From JTS-RE37 sp041744575 (GTDB lineage Bacteria > Bacteroidota > Bacteroidia > Flavobacteriales > Flavobacteriaceae), in NCBI GenBank assembly GCA_041744575.1, contig JBGTKP010000037.1:1-64000 (forward strand): a stretch of 64,000 bases of DNA, in the 5' to 3' direction. The translations under genes were made by a program, and so were the position numbers. Numbering within the stretch: the first letter of the stretch is position 1; every line of letters begins with the position of its first letter. This document shows positions 27,764-37,353 of the stretch, piece after piece. The notes below the pieces were generated by a model. The model was not told the DNA's origin, did no database searches, and saw only the letters and a list, made by a program, of their open reading frames with translations.

Positions 27764-28079
27764 GAGCTTAAGTTATGGACTTTATAACGGATTCCCTAAG
27801 TGATGAAGAGAATCGATTGAAACGACATCAGCCCCGGATCGACATTTGTGAGATGGGACCGGGCATCCCTTTCAATCCAGTTAAAAATATCCTGTTGCGG
27901 GAAGGTGGTTTGGGCAGGATGTGTGAAATTTGCAAGGAATTCCCAATACTTTCCGGGGAAGTGCGGGTAAATTTTCATAATAATGATTTTGCGGATACCC
28001 TTCGGACAATACGATGGTATCAGGATGGGGAGTGGTTGATTTTTATTATTTTAACAGGGATCATAAGGAAGATGCAATT
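27764..28079. other. Intergenic region between the cyclase and cbpA
   Basis: A divergent region of 316 bp. A 105-aa open frame on the plus strand (27775-28092) runs into cbpA, but its composition does not look like protein. No clear operator was recognised. Confidence 0.5.
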
Positions 28080-28973
28080 ATGGAATTTATAGATTATTAC
28101 AAGGTGCTTGGGATCGATAAAAAGGCAGGTACGGCGGAGATTAAAAAGGCCTATCGCAAACTTGCCCGCACCTATCACCCGGACCTTAATCCAAATGACA
28201 GCGAGGCAGAAAGAAAATTCAAGCAGATCAACGAGGCGAATGAGGTATTGGGAGATTCTGAGAAGCGCAAGAAATATGACACCTACGGAAAGGATTGGCA
28301 ACATGCCGATACCTTTGAGAAGCAGCGGGGGGCCGGAAAACAAGCGGGCGGATCCGGGGGGTATACGTACTCAGGTGGAGAAGGAACGGATTTTTCGGAT
28401 TTTTTTGAATCGATGTTTGGCGGTGCCGGCTTCAGGTCGGGACGACAGCAGGTAAGGTACCGTGGGCAGGATTATAATGCAACACTTCAACTGCCTTTAC
28501 GGGAGATCCTGAAAACGGATAAAAGGACGCTGACGATAAATGGAAAAAACATCCGGATCACCATTCCGGCGGGGATCGAGGATGGCCAGACCATAGTAAT
28601 CAAAGGGCACGGAGGCGAAGGCTTACAGGGAGGTCCGAAGGGAGATTTGTATATCACCTTCTCCATTGAAAACTCGACTGGATTTGAACGGGAAAAGGCC
28701 AATTTATACACTTCGGTCCAGGTCCCTCTAACCACGGCTGTCCTCGGGGGCGAGATTTTGCTGGAGACGCTCAATGGGAAAGTGAAATTGACTTTAAAAC
28801 CTGAAACCCAAAATGGCACCAGGGTAAAACTTAAAGGCAAGGGTCTGCCTGTGTATAAAAAGGAAGGGCAGTTTGGAGACCTCTATATTACCTATCAGAT
28901 CAGCATACCAAGTGGACTCACGGAAAAGCAGAAGTCACTCTTCAGAGAACTTGAACAAACCAACCTCAAATAA
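28080..28973 (+). CDS. cbpA: CbpA-type J-domain chaperone (DnaJ family)
   Basis: A 297-aa co-chaperone. The J domain occupies residues 1-68 with the HPD motif (YHPDLNPND), followed by a Gly/Phe-rich linker (GGSGGYTYSGG, FFESMFGG) and two DnaJ C-terminal substrate-binding modules. The zinc-finger region of DnaJ is missing, which makes it CbpA-like. It stimulates DnaK and can bind DNA in known relatives. The start at 28080 begins the J domain exactly (MEFIDYYKVLG). It is followed after 9 bp by its modulator gene cbpM. Confidence 0.92.
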   Translation: MEFIDYYKVLGIDKKAGTAEIKKAYRKLARTYHPDLNPNDSEAERKFKQINEANEVLGDSEKRKKYDTYGKDWQHADTFEKQRGAGKQAGGSGGYTYSGGEGTDFSDFFESMFGGAGFRSGRQQVRYRGQDYNATLQLPLREILKTDKRTLTINGKNIRITIPAGIEDGQTIVIKGHGGEGLQGGPKGDLYITFSIENSTGFEREKANLYTSVQVPLTTAVLGGEILLETLNGKVKLTLKPETQNGTRVKLKGKGLPVYKKEGQFGDLYITYQISIPSGLTEKQKSLFRELEQTNLK

Positions 28974-28982
28974 TGAAGCGAT

Positions 28983-29273
28983 ATGGGACGGTATATCAGG
29001 ATAAAAGAATTTTGCAAGAGTCATGAGATCGAGGAATCATTCGTTTATTGCTTGCAGGAATTTGAAGTGATCAGGATTCAGATCAGGAACGACGAAGCCC
29101 TATTTGACGAAGCGGAGTTACCAGGCCTTGAGAAATTGTTGCGCCTGCACCGCGAATTAGATATCAATCCAGAAGGATTGCATGCCGTGAACCATCTGTT
29201 ATCAAAATTGGAACAGTTGCAGGAAGAGGTCCGTATGCTGAAAGTTAAAATAAACAGATTGAAGCAGGGCTGA
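28983..29273 (+). CDS. cbpM: Chaperone modulator CbpM
   Basis: A 96-aa MerR-like helix-turn-helix protein (YIRIKEFCKSHEIEESFVY) with a C-terminal coiled coil (about residues 72-94). CbpM binds the J domain of CbpA and inhibits its activity. The position 9 bp downstream of cbpA and the length fit the known pair. Confidence 0.88.
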   Translation: MGRYIRIKEFCKSHEIEESFVYCLQEFEVIRIQIRNDEALFDEAELPGLEKLLRLHRELDINPEGLHAVNHLLSKLEQLQEEVRMLKVKINRLKQG

Positions 29274-29287
29274 TATATCTTAACAAA

Positions 29288-29306
29288 ATCCCTCATTTTG
29301 GGGGAT
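29288..29306. promoter_or_regulatory. Dyad ATCCCTC-N5-GGGGGAT upstream of the alpha/beta hydrolase
   Basis: The arms pair in seven positions with one T-G step; no T-tract follows, so it does not look like a terminator of cbpM. A closely related dyad (ATCCCCC-N5-GGGGGAT) lies at 32746-32764 between the kinase and its NarL-type regulator. Two further small hairpins (29343-29360 and 29364-29379) follow in the 5' leader of the hydrolase gene. Confidence 0.5.
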
Positions 29307-29394
29307 AGGTCAGATCAGGAAGTGTCGTAAGTTTAAAGGAAGACCTGTAATGCTGCAGGTGAACTGAGGCAACGCTCAGATCTATTTTAAAGAT

Positions 29395-30492
29395 ATGATA
29401 AAAGTATTCTTGGTTTCATTATTGCTGGTGACTTCCTGTGTCCCTGCACAACCTCTCTTTCAAAAGATTTTGCCCGGAGACTACCCGGTAACGTTTGATA
29501 CCTACCACGCCTACGATTCGTCCCGCCCTGCGGTTACCGAACAACAGCATAAGGGTAAGGGGCGACTGCTTCAGATCAATGTCTGGTATCCTGCAATACT
29601 GGATAATAATACCAAATTAAATTTCAATGATTACGTTCGTTTAATTGCCAGTGAAAAAAATCCCGGTCCCGGGGATGTAAAAGGCGCGCTCTCGACATTT
29701 TATGACTGGACGCTGGAAAATAAGGAAGCAGCGCCAAGCGTAGTTGATTTTAAAAAGCAGGGAACGGAAACCATGGCATCTTTTCGCCAGCAGCGCGCCC
29801 CCGGAACCTTTCCTGTGGTTTTGGCCATGCATGGGGGTGCTGCGGATGTAGCGCTGATGGCTGAGTTCCTTGCCAGCCATGGTTACATAGTCGTAAATAC
29901 ACCGGGTAAAGGATACCTTCGGGATGACATCGATGTGAATATCCTGGGTATGAAAACCCAGATGCGCGACTATGAATTTGCCTTAGATTGGCTTCAAAAA
30001 AGAAAGTATATTGATGCTGTTGGCAAGGTGGCGGTAGTTGGGGTAAGTTTCGGAGGGCAGTCGGCTTTGTCTTATAGTTTCAACCATGATGTTTCAGCAG
30101 TTATCAGCCTGGATGGGGGGATAGGATCTGTTTTCGGGGCCGGCCTGGTCCGGGCTTATTCTAAAGAAGGCAGAAGTAAAGAGGCAGCACCTCTTCTGCA
30201 TATGTACAATCCCGGCGACCTCTATACGGATCTTAGCTTTCTCCGCAATTACAAGGATTGTCAGCGCACATTGATAGGCATGAAAAATATGGAACATGTC
30301 CACTTCTGGTCCTGGGGCCTCCTGGACCGGTATATGCCCGGTGTGATCGGAAACATCCGTCCCGGCAATAGCTACGAGGCCGTGCTGCAGCAAACCCTGG
30401 ATTTTATTTCAATGAATTCAGGAAGGGAAGTAAAGGAATGTGACTGGTGTAAAGAATATCGATCCGAACCGGAACATCTGGCCGCAGGCTAG
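29395..30492 (+). CDS. Alpha/beta hydrolase lipoprotein
   Basis: A 365-aa hydrolase with a putative lipoprotein signal (MIKVFLVSLLLVTSC, Cys 15). The alpha/beta fold is shown by the oxyanion-hole segment VLAMHGGAADVA and the nucleophile elbow GVSFGGQSA (about residues 214-222), with a late His in HVHFWSW. It resembles dienelactone-hydrolase or PAF-acetylhydrolase-like esterases; the substrate is unknown. It has its own leader with a dyad and two hairpins and is convergent with another alpha/beta hydrolase. Confidence 0.8.
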   Translation: MIKVFLVSLLLVTSCVPAQPLFQKILPGDYPVTFDTYHAYDSSRPAVTEQQHKGKGRLLQINVWYPAILDNNTKLNFNDYVRLIASEKNPGPGDVKGALSTFYDWTLENKEAAPSVVDFKKQGTETMASFRQQRAPGTFPVVLAMHGGAADVALMAEFLASHGYIVVNTPGKGYLRDDIDVNILGMKTQMRDYEFALDWLQKRKYIDAVGKVAVVGVSFGGQSALSYSFNHDVSAVISLDGGIGSVFGAGLVRAYSKEGRSKEAAPLLHMYNPGDLYTDLSFLRNYKDCQRTLIGMKNMEHVHFWSWGLLDRYMPGVIGNIRPGNSYEAVLQQTLDFISMNSGREVKECDWCKEYRSEPEHLAAG

Positions 30493-30558
30493 AACCTCCT
30501 TATTCGTCAGAACAGAAGGCGCTTCCTGATATTATTTTGGAAAAGTATTTTCAGATGC

Positions 30559-31935
30559 TTATCGGTACCCGTTATGAATCCATTCGGCCATGTCTGTAAA
30601 ATAAGATGCCGGTTCTCTTGGAAAATCCCAAACTTCCGACGAAGGTACATTCATGATGGAATGGTCCACCCCGGCAACCCATTTTGCCGTTACCATGAGA
30701 TTGCCCGATCTTTTTAAAGTTTCAACGATGCTACTGCCTTTGTTCACCGGTACAACCTGGTCCTGATCACCCCATACCAGATATACAGGCACCGCTACCT
30801 CTTTCCAGATTTGCAAAGGATCTTTGAATAGCAGTTCCATGACACTGCTTTCAGGACAGCTGACAGACAAACTGTCGAGAAAGGCGGCACTTTCAAACCA
30901 ATTTTCTTTTTTATAGGTTCGCAATTCAGCGGCCAATCCCTGCAATGCCTTCTCAGCTGCGGCCGGATCATTATAACAGAGGAAGGTCGCCTGATTTAAC
31001 TTTTTCCTGATGGCAGCGGCTTTTTCAATAGTTGGAAGATCGTATCCTTCCTGTCGCATTATATTCCTGCGGTGATAGATACTTTGATCTGTGGCGTTCA
31101 TCGCAGAAGCTGCACTGGCGATTACAAAGCGTACGTCCTTTGACAGGACGGCGGCCATTGGGGCGATCCATCCTCCCTGGCTATGTCCAAATATCCCGAT
31201 CCTTGAAGAATCTACATCCTTTGAGTTTTTAAGCAAACGGATACCGGCGAGGGCGTCCCTCGCAAGCCCGGAAATTCCCGCTGTGCGGTAATCTCCTCCG
31301 ATGGATTCTCCTACGCCCCTTTTGTCATATATTAAAGCAGCTATTCCGCTTCTGACAAAATGCATCGCGCTGCCATAGTAGACATTTCTTGTATCCGGAT
31401 GACTTCCATGGGTAAAAATAATGGCGGGAAAAGGTCCCAATCCGGGCGGTAACAGCAAAGTACCGGCAAGTCGGATCGTATCATTGTAAAATGTTACTGA
31501 TTCCTCCCGATATTTAAATTTGATAGCTGGCTTCAGTGTGAATCTGCCCTTTTGGATCCCCAAACCCTCGAAATCCCCATAAATGGAATCCTGAACTTCT
31601 GATCCCCGGAATAAAATCCTGGGCCGGCCCTCAGGCTGTAACCTTTCAAATGAGATCCCTGATGCATCCTGCAATAGACGGAATGCTTTTTGATAGGCCG
31701 AGATTTCCGGAAAATCAACCATGGCAATTGGATTCCCGTCTTCCCCTTTTAAAAATTCAACCGCGAACGCCCAGTTTTTTTGCAAATGCCGGATGTGTCC
31801 TTCATAGTAGCCTGTGGGTTGTGAAGATATAATAGACGGTATCACAAAGAAAACAAGAAACTGTAACCCTTTCCGTAAGTTCCGGTAGTTCGTGCTTTCG
31901 GAACTGAATAGGCTGATTGTAAAATAGCACATCAT
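30559..31935 (-). CDS. Secreted alpha/beta hydrolase (peptidase S9/esterase-like)
   Basis: A 458-aa protein with a hydrophobic signal segment at about residues 24-38 (LQFLVFFVIPSIIS) preceded by a longer than usual N-terminal tail, so a later start is possible. After an N-terminal beta-rich domain, the catalytic domain shows the oxyanion segment IIFTHGSHPDTRN, the nucleophile motif FGHSQGGWIAP, an acid in VWGDQDQVVP and a His in VDHSIMN. The layout matches Bacteroidota alpha/beta hydrolases of the BAAT/S9-like kind. Predicted to be periplasmic. Confidence 0.82.
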   Translation of the reverse strand: MMCYFTISLFSSESTNYRNLRKGLQFLVFFVIPSIISSQPTGYYEGHIRHLQKNWAFAVEFLKGEDGNPIAMVDFPEISAYQKAFRLLQDASGISFERLQPEGRPRILFRGSEVQDSIYGDFEGLGIQKGRFTLKPAIKFKYREESVTFYNDTIRLAGTLLLPPGLGPFPAIIFTHGSHPDTRNVYYGSAMHFVRSGIAALIYDKRGVGESIGGDYRTAGISGLARDALAGIRLLKNSKDVDSSRIGIFGHSQGGWIAPMAAVLSKDVRFVIASAASAMNATDQSIYHRRNIMRQEGYDLPTIEKAAAIRKKLNQATFLCYNDPAAAEKALQGLAAELRTYKKENWFESAAFLDSLSVSCPESSVMELLFKDPLQIWKEVAVPVYLVWGDQDQVVPVNKGSSIVETLKRSGNLMVTAKWVAGVDHSIMNVPSSEVWDFPREPASYFTDMAEWIHNGYR

Positions 31936-32068
31936 CTAAAAGTTTAACAGGGTATGAACAACAAGTTAAATGGAAGTGCGGCGCTATCGAGAAGGTTGCC
32001 GAGGGCCCTTGGACCTTGCCACCTGCCCGCTTTCAGTACTCCCTCCGATACTCTTTGTCCATGGTTAT

Positions 32069-32689
32069 TCAGATAAACTTATTCTGCCGGGCGATCCGCA
32101 ACGCTTCATCCTTCGAATTTACATCGAGCTTAAGATAGATGCTTTTGATATGTGTTTTTACTGTCTCGAGGTCAATAAACAGGTCCCTGGCGATTTTCGT
32201 TCTGCTCTTGCCCTGGGCCACATTTTCCAGAACTTCTGTTTCCCTTTTTGTCAGTGGCGTTTCCGGATTTTTCTGGAAGGACTGAATCACCATTTTAGCA
32301 ATCCCGGGACTCATGGGTGCACCACCTGTAATCACCTCTCGCATGGCATCTGTGATTTTTGACGTAGACATGTTTTTGGTAAGATATCCGGAAGCTCCGT
32401 TGCGTAAGGCTTTAAAGATAGTCTGCTCATTTTCATAGACCGTCAGGATGATAATATGGGCCGAGGGCACTTTTTTGAGCAGATCAGGAATCGCGTCCAG
32501 ACCGTTCATTCCCGGAAGTTCGATATCCAGAAGGATAATATCCGGCATAAGATCTGTGATTGTTTTGGCTGCGGCATCATAGGAACCATATTGCCCGACC
32601 ACCTTAAATTCACTGGTGTTGTTTATCAGAAAGGTGATCCCGTCCCTGATAGTTGCATCGTCCTCTATGAGCACTACATGAATTCCCAT
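32069..32689 (-). CDS. NarL/FixJ-type response regulator
   Basis: A 206-aa two-component regulator. The receiver domain has the acidic pair IEDD, the phospho-acceptor aspartate in IILLDIELPGMNG and the conserved Lys in YLTKNMS; a LuxR-type helix-turn-helix (LTKRETEVLENVAQGKSRTKIA, given here as two joined parts of the helix pair) lies at the C-terminus. ATG at 32689 (MGIHVVLIEDD) was chosen over an upstream start at 32710. It is the partner of the propeller-sensor kinase upstream (55 bp gap), and a strong dyad overlaps the end of the kinase gene just before it. Confidence 0.9.
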   Translation of the reverse strand: MGIHVVLIEDDATIRDGITFLINNTSEFKVVGQYGSYDAAAKTITDLMPDIILLDIELPGMNGLDAIPDLLKKVPSAHIIILTVYENEQTIFKALRNGASGYLTKNMSTSKITDAMREVITGGAPMSPGIAKMVIQSFQKNPETPLTKRETEVLENVAQGKSRTKIARDLFIDLETVKTHIKSIYLKLDVNSKDEALRIARQNKFI

Positions 32690-32743
32690 GCTCCTTTTCT
32701 TTAATCCCATGTCTTACAAATGTGTTATAATATTCAAACGACA

Positions 32744-35719
32744 CTATCCCCCGTTCAGGGGGATTTTGATACAGAAAACCAGTTCTGTTCCTCCCGTGGC
32801 CTTTTGTATGATGTTCAAACTACCACCTATCCGTTCCATCCTTTTATACATATTTGTTAAGCCATTCCCTTCATTTTCAGGGGTCGGATGCATGCCTATG
32901 CCATTGTCGCCCACAATTATATAAAGATCTCCTTTCAGATGGTAATCTACCTTCATCGTTGCGGAGCCTGCAATCGAATGCTTCAGGATGTTCGAAAAAG
33001 ATTCCTTGATCACCATGTTCAGGTTCCTGCTGATGGCCAAAGGAACCCGGACCTCCCGCAATGCGTCGGGGATGACGGATACTTCGAAATCTATACTTGT
33101 GTCTTCAAATAATTGTACGCCCAACAACCTGCAATTTTCAAGGGTATCAAACAGGTTGTCATTCCCTGGGGTGAGCGACCAGATGATGTCCTTGGTACCC
33201 AGGTAGAGCGCCTGGGCATTTTCCCTTATCTGATGTACCAGCTTTGATTTTTCTGTATCTGCGGGGTCGATTTTTTGTTGCAAGACATCTGTAAGCACCG
33301 TAATCCGGGTAATTTTATTGCCCAGATCGTCATGGAGATCTTCGGAAGTGCGCTCCATGATCTTCCGCTGTTCCTCCAGACGAATCTTCCTGCTGATCAT
33401 GACTTGTCTTCCCCTGTAGAAAATCCGTAGGTATTGTAATAGAAAGCCGGTGAGGATGAGTAAGACGGCAATAAGGATCTGGAACCACCCTCGCTGATAA
33501 TAGGCCTTTTCTATGGTAAATGGAAAGTTAATTTCATTACGGGAAACGACCTGGTCATCTGTGATGGCTTTCGCTTTAAAGCGATAACTTCCAGGCCGGA
33601 GGTTCGGATAGATAATTTTAGAGTCCGGAACCGGGGCTGAATAGGCACTGTCGGCCCCCACCAATTGGTATTGATATTTTAAACCGGCCGGATGGGATAA
33701 ATAGACCGCTGTAAAATCAAAGGTGAGATGATTTTTTTTATGCGGCAGGACCAAATTTTTAGGGATGACGGACCATGCATTTAGTTTTTTTTGAACGGAT
33801 TCGTCCGTGATGTTCCGGGAAAACAGGGAAACCGACTGAAGGTAAATAAGGGGTTCGGCCAAGGGATCCGGGATATCCCCCGGGGTGTACACAAATATAC
33901 CTCTGGTAGTGCCAAACCACAGTTTATGATCTTCCGTTTGGAGTACGGCGTTTAAATTACATTCCGGTCCATAAAGGTTGACAGAGGGGTTCAGGTTCCT
34001 AACCTGAAAAGTCCTTCTCTCTTTATTAAAGCGAATCTTGTTGATTCCCCTGCCTGTTCCTGCCAGAATGGTGTTGGCATCTTCTTTGTACAAACTGAAA
34101 ATAAAATTAGATGATAGTCCATTGTCAATAGTGCAGAGGTTGCTTTCATTCTTTTTAGGGTCATAAAACAGAATGCCATTCTCCGCGGTACCTAGGAGGA
34201 TAAGGTCACCAAAGTAAATCATGGAATTTACGGTCCCCGGTGCGATTCCGCCCAGTGTAATTCTGGTCACCTTTTTTTGAGGACTTATTTCCCAGATACC
34301 TGTCGAAGTGCCTACCCATAAAGTTTCATTTAATTTTTCAAGGATGCTGAAGCACGGCCCCGGAATGGTATTGACCTTTTTCATCCACCCGTTTTCCAGA
34401 TAATAGATTCCGTCAGGGGTGGTCACCCACAGGACACCGGATCCGGTTTGCGTAACAGAGATAATTTCTTCTACAGGAGCCCCCCCGGAAACGGGTATAT
34501 GAGAAAATTGCCCATTCCGGAAATTCCAGAGCCCGCTCCCCAGTGTGCCGATCCAAAGGACTCCTTCGGAATCGTGATAGAGGGCATTGATTTTTTGTAG
34601 ATTCAAGTTATTCACTGACAGGGGATATTCCTCGAACCTACCCTCCGAATACCTGGCCAGGCCCCCATCCCTGCTTCCCACCCAAATCTGGCCATCATGA
34701 CCAGACATGGCCATGATCACATTTCCCGGTAATCCATTCGAGCGGTCAAACCTCCCAAGTTCCGGCGAGGATAGTTTATAGATTCCGTCTGCATCGGTTG
34801 CAAACCAAAGGTTGTTTTCACGGTCTGTGATGATTTCATTGACTGTATTGTCCGTTAGACCGGCTGCCGCTCCTATATAGCGCACAGGGAGCTCCGGCTG
34901 GATCAAATAGGCACCACTGGTACTCCCAGCCCAGATACGACCTTTCCCATCCTCGACCAGGCAGGTCAAATCGGCATTGATTGAATCCGAAGAGATCACC
35001 TGTCGAAAGGACGTTTCATATCTTTTATACAGACCGGTGTTGGCTATGAGCCATAAACCATTCCCGGAGTCAAAGTAGATTTTTTTAATCTGAACCTCCT
35101 TACCAAAGTCGCTGGTCGATACAATGGGAACAGCGTTTTCCAGCGTGTAGACTTCTGTTTCGGACACCGCATAGGGAATTCCATTTCTGTCGGAGGCCAG
35201 GTCCCGAAGCTTGTGATTTTTAAAAGGAACTGATTCCTGCAGGCTATCAGACTTTGTCAGGAATAATTTTCCCTGCCCGTTGAGAACATATATCTCTTCA
35301 GAACCATGGGGGAGGATGTCCACAATACTATTATTTCCGGTGGCAACCGGAGGATCATAAGCGATGAATTTACGACCGTCAAATAATTCAAGTCCCTCAT
35401 GACCACCTATCCAGAGCCGGTTATCTCCCTGAGGAAATATTTTAAAGATAAATTGGGAGCGCATGCCATCGCGCTGGTCATAGGTAGTAAATTGGTTGCC
35501 ATCAAATCTGCTGATTCCCCCAAGCGTAGCGACCCATATCATTCCATACGGATCCTGTGCAATGCAGGCGGCCTGGGATTGCGAAAGTCCCTGCTCTACT
35601 GAGTAGTTTATGAAATTCAATTGTTGTGCCCATCCTGGAGACACTGAAAGAAACAGGCACAGGGCTGCTGTCGTAACGCTTATGTGCCGACGGGAGCCGG
35701 AGTGAGGGGCTACCTTCAT
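32744..35719 (-). CDS. Reg_prop/Y_Y_Y sensor histidine kinase (HisKA_3 type)
   Basis: A 991-aa membrane kinase. The signal peptide (to about residue 31) is followed by two sets of seven-bladed propeller repeats (WVATLGGISRFDG, LWIGGHEGLELFDG, LWFGTTRGIF and others) in the periplasm, then a Y_Y_Y domain (KYQYQLVGADSAYS), one transmembrane helix (about 742-762), a HisKA_3 dimerisation domain with the phospho-acceptor in DLHDDLGNKI (about 795) and a HATPase domain (VVGDNGIGM-type DNGIG motif). It pairs with the NarL-type regulator directly downstream. The signal it senses is unknown. Confidence 0.92.
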   Translation of the reverse strand: MKVAPHSGSRRHISVTTAALCLFLSVSPGWAQQLNFINYSVEQGLSQSQAACIAQDPYGMIWVATLGGISRFDGNQFTTYDQRDGMRSQFIFKIFPQGDNRLWIGGHEGLELFDGRKFIAYDPPVATGNNSIVDILPHGSEEIYVLNGQGKLFLTKSDSLQESVPFKNHKLRDLASDRNGIPYAVSETEVYTLENAVPIVSTSDFGKEVQIKKIYFDSGNGLWLIANTGLYKRYETSFRQVISSDSINADLTCLVEDGKGRIWAGSTSGAYLIQPELPVRYIGAAAGLTDNTVNEIITDRENNLWFATDADGIYKLSSPELGRFDRSNGLPGNVIMAMSGHDGQIWVGSRDGGLARYSEGRFEEYPLSVNNLNLQKINALYHDSEGVLWIGTLGSGLWNFRNGQFSHIPVSGGAPVEEIISVTQTGSGVLWVTTPDGIYYLENGWMKKVNTIPGPCFSILEKLNETLWVGTSTGIWEISPQKKVTRITLGGIAPGTVNSMIYFGDLILLGTAENGILFYDPKKNESNLCTIDNGLSSNFIFSLYKEDANTILAGTGRGINKIRFNKERRTFQVRNLNPSVNLYGPECNLNAVLQTEDHKLWFGTTRGIFVYTPGDIPDPLAEPLIYLQSVSLFSRNITDESVQKKLNAWSVIPKNLVLPHKKNHLTFDFTAVYLSHPAGLKYQYQLVGADSAYSAPVPDSKIIYPNLRPGSYRFKAKAITDDQVVSRNEINFPFTIEKAYYQRGWFQILIAVLLILTGFLLQYLRIFYRGRQVMISRKIRLEEQRKIMERTSEDLHDDLGNKITRITVLTDVLQQKIDPADTEKSKLVHQIRENAQALYLGTKDIIWSLTPGNDNLFDTLENCRLLGVQLFEDTSIDFEVSVIPDALREVRVPLAISRNLNMVIKESFSNILKHSIAGSATMKVDYHLKGDLYIIVGDNGIGMHPTPENEGNGLTNMYKRMERIGGSLNIIQKATGGTELVFCIKIPLNGG
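32746..32764. promoter_or_regulatory. Perfect dyad ATCCCCC-N5-GGGGGAT before the response-regulator gene
   Basis: The seven-base arms are perfect and the dyad overlaps the last codons of the kinase gene (PLNGG stop), 57-75 bp upstream of the regulator start codon. A near-identical dyad occurs at 29288-29306, which suggests a shared binding protein, possibly the NarL-type regulator itself. Confidence 0.5.
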
Positions 35720-35915
35720 TTTGATAGTATTGAATTTCAGGCCACTAAAATAAGGCAGATTTACTCAGTTTCTTTCCCTTACCGTTTCCCGCTGAGGATG
35801 GCAAATTCATGAAAAGCCAATCCAGTACAGCGGACCATCGAATCATGGCATTTACACATTGCAGATAGCCGTTTTCATTTTATATGGTAAGATTTTACAC
35901 TGTAAGCATATGGCA

Positions 35916-37031
35916 CTATTGAATGGCTTTTCCTTCCTTTAGCAACGTGATCATTTCATTTATTGCTCTTTTATTGCCTTCATCGGGAGCCTTTTCCAGT
36001 GCCTTGGTGGCATATTTGAGGGCTTTCGAATAGTTTGCAAAAGTCGATTCAATCCGCATCATGCCTACTTCCGTTGGCCAGGCCCCGTTGTGTATTTTGT
36101 GGTTCTTCTCAAAAATGGCCCTGGCTTCTTCTTTTTTTCCTGCTGCCAGCAATTGTCTGCCGTATTGATGCATCTCCAGGATGCTTGCATTTTCCAGGGC
36201 TTCGCTTCTTATCTTTTTAGCCTCCTCCTGCCTTCCCATTTTATCCAGGAGGCCTGCTTTAATATTTAAAGCGCCAAAGGTGTTCTGACCCCCAAGCGCG
36301 GGGGAAGTAGCCGAGTTGATCCATTGCAGCGCCTGGGGGTAATTTACTTCATTGTTAAGGCACCAGTAGGCTCCGGCAATCAGACTGGGAGGATCGAATC
36401 CAATGGCTCCGCTTAATTGTTCCTGGATATCGGCAAGCAGTGTAGACCTGGTATCTATTGAAATCGTAAATGGGATGCGCCAGTTTTCCCACTCCAGGGC
36501 GAGGACAACCGAATCTTCCGTCTGATCATAAAAACGATATTGCAGGCGCTCCTTTAACGGTTCAATGTTTTTTTCCTGTGTGGTGGTTACCCGGAGGATA
36601 TCAAGATCCTCATTGTAGAAATAGGATCCCCAGCCTTTCGAATTCCTGTTAAATATCAGCGTACAGGAGTCCTGGTAAACCGCAATAAAGAATCCATAAG
36701 TTCCCGCCGGCAGGTTTTCGCCATTGATTTGCACATCGGTGGAAAAGGTTATCCGGGTGCTTTCATCTGCCCCTGCCCGCCAAGGGGAAGCTACCTCTGA
36801 GCCATATCCGAGCACCGTAAAGTCAAAAGGCACTATATCGGTATTCCAGATGTTGCCCTCTCTCCCCCTGAGGGCAGGTGCATTATAGGCTACCTCAATT
36901 TGCGTGGCTCCCAGCTTACGTCCCACCAAATTGGAAATATTGGTGGTATCAGGGATCCTCAGTGCCTGCGAATTCACTCCGGCAGGGACCAGGGCCATAA
37001 GGATCAGAAATGTCCGAAAAATCGCTTTCAT
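35916..37031 (-). CDS. DUF2911 protein with TPR-like C-terminus
   Basis: A 371-aa predicted periplasmic protein with signal peptide (MKAIFRTFLILMALVPAGVNSQ). Residues about 25-190 match the DUF2911 pattern (VEYNAPALRGR-type VAYNAPALRGREGNIW; WRAGADESTRITFSTDV; GTYGFFIAV), a beta-rich domain common in Bacteroidota. The C-terminal 150 residues form helical TPR-like pairs (QALQWINSA, AKKIRSEALENA, KALKYATKALEKAP). The function is unknown. Confidence 0.85.
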   Translation of the reverse strand: MKAIFRTFLILMALVPAGVNSQALRIPDTTNISNLVGRKLGATQIEVAYNAPALRGREGNIWNTDIVPFDFTVLGYGSEVASPWRAGADESTRITFSTDVQINGENLPAGTYGFFIAVYQDSCTLIFNRNSKGWGSYFYNEDLDILRVTTTQEKNIEPLKERLQYRFYDQTEDSVVLALEWENWRIPFTISIDTRSTLLADIQEQLSGAIGFDPPSLIAGAYWCLNNEVNYPQALQWINSATSPALGGQNTFGALNIKAGLLDKMGRQEEAKKIRSEALENASILEMHQYGRQLLAAGKKEEARAIFEKNHKIHNGAWPTEVGMMRIESTFANYSKALKYATKALEKAPDEGNKRAINEMITLLKEGKAIQ

Positions 37032-37353
37032 CTTTTTTGATAAATGTAGTAGAATTTTATCAGCTTTTCCTCCCCCGGAAGAGGTGATTTTGATGGAACT
37101 ATTTTTGTGAACATACCTTATTTATCTGATTTCTTGAACGATATGAGAAAAGTGCCCGAATTATTGTGGGAGGGGTTATTGGCAGGCTTGATTTGGAGCG
37201 TTGATCGGATTATGGGGCATATGGTCTAAATAATTTAGTAAAAACCGGATTTATTCTTTACTTCAATGGATATAATTCACGCATGGCCTGATTTAAAGGG
37301 TAAAACCTTCTGAACTGTTCACCCAAGGCAATTCAGAATTAACCTACTTTCGT
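37032..37353. other. Intergenic region upstream of the hybrid kinase
   Basis: Divergent 322-bp region. It contains a 28-codon open frame (37143-37229) with no recognisable features, and a run resembling a Bacteroidota -7 box close to the kinase start. Nothing else was seen. Confidence 0.5.

Noticed and set aside
27775..28092. 105-aa open frame between the cyclase and cbpA
   Set aside because: It overlaps the cbpA start and shows no family pattern or membrane or signal segment.
29288..29306. Dyad as terminator of cbpM
   Set aside because: No T-tract follows on the plus strand, and a twin dyad exists in a promoter-like place near the response-regulator gene.
37143..37229. 28-codon frame upstream of the hybrid kinase
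   Set aside because: Too short, and nothing in or around it supports translation.
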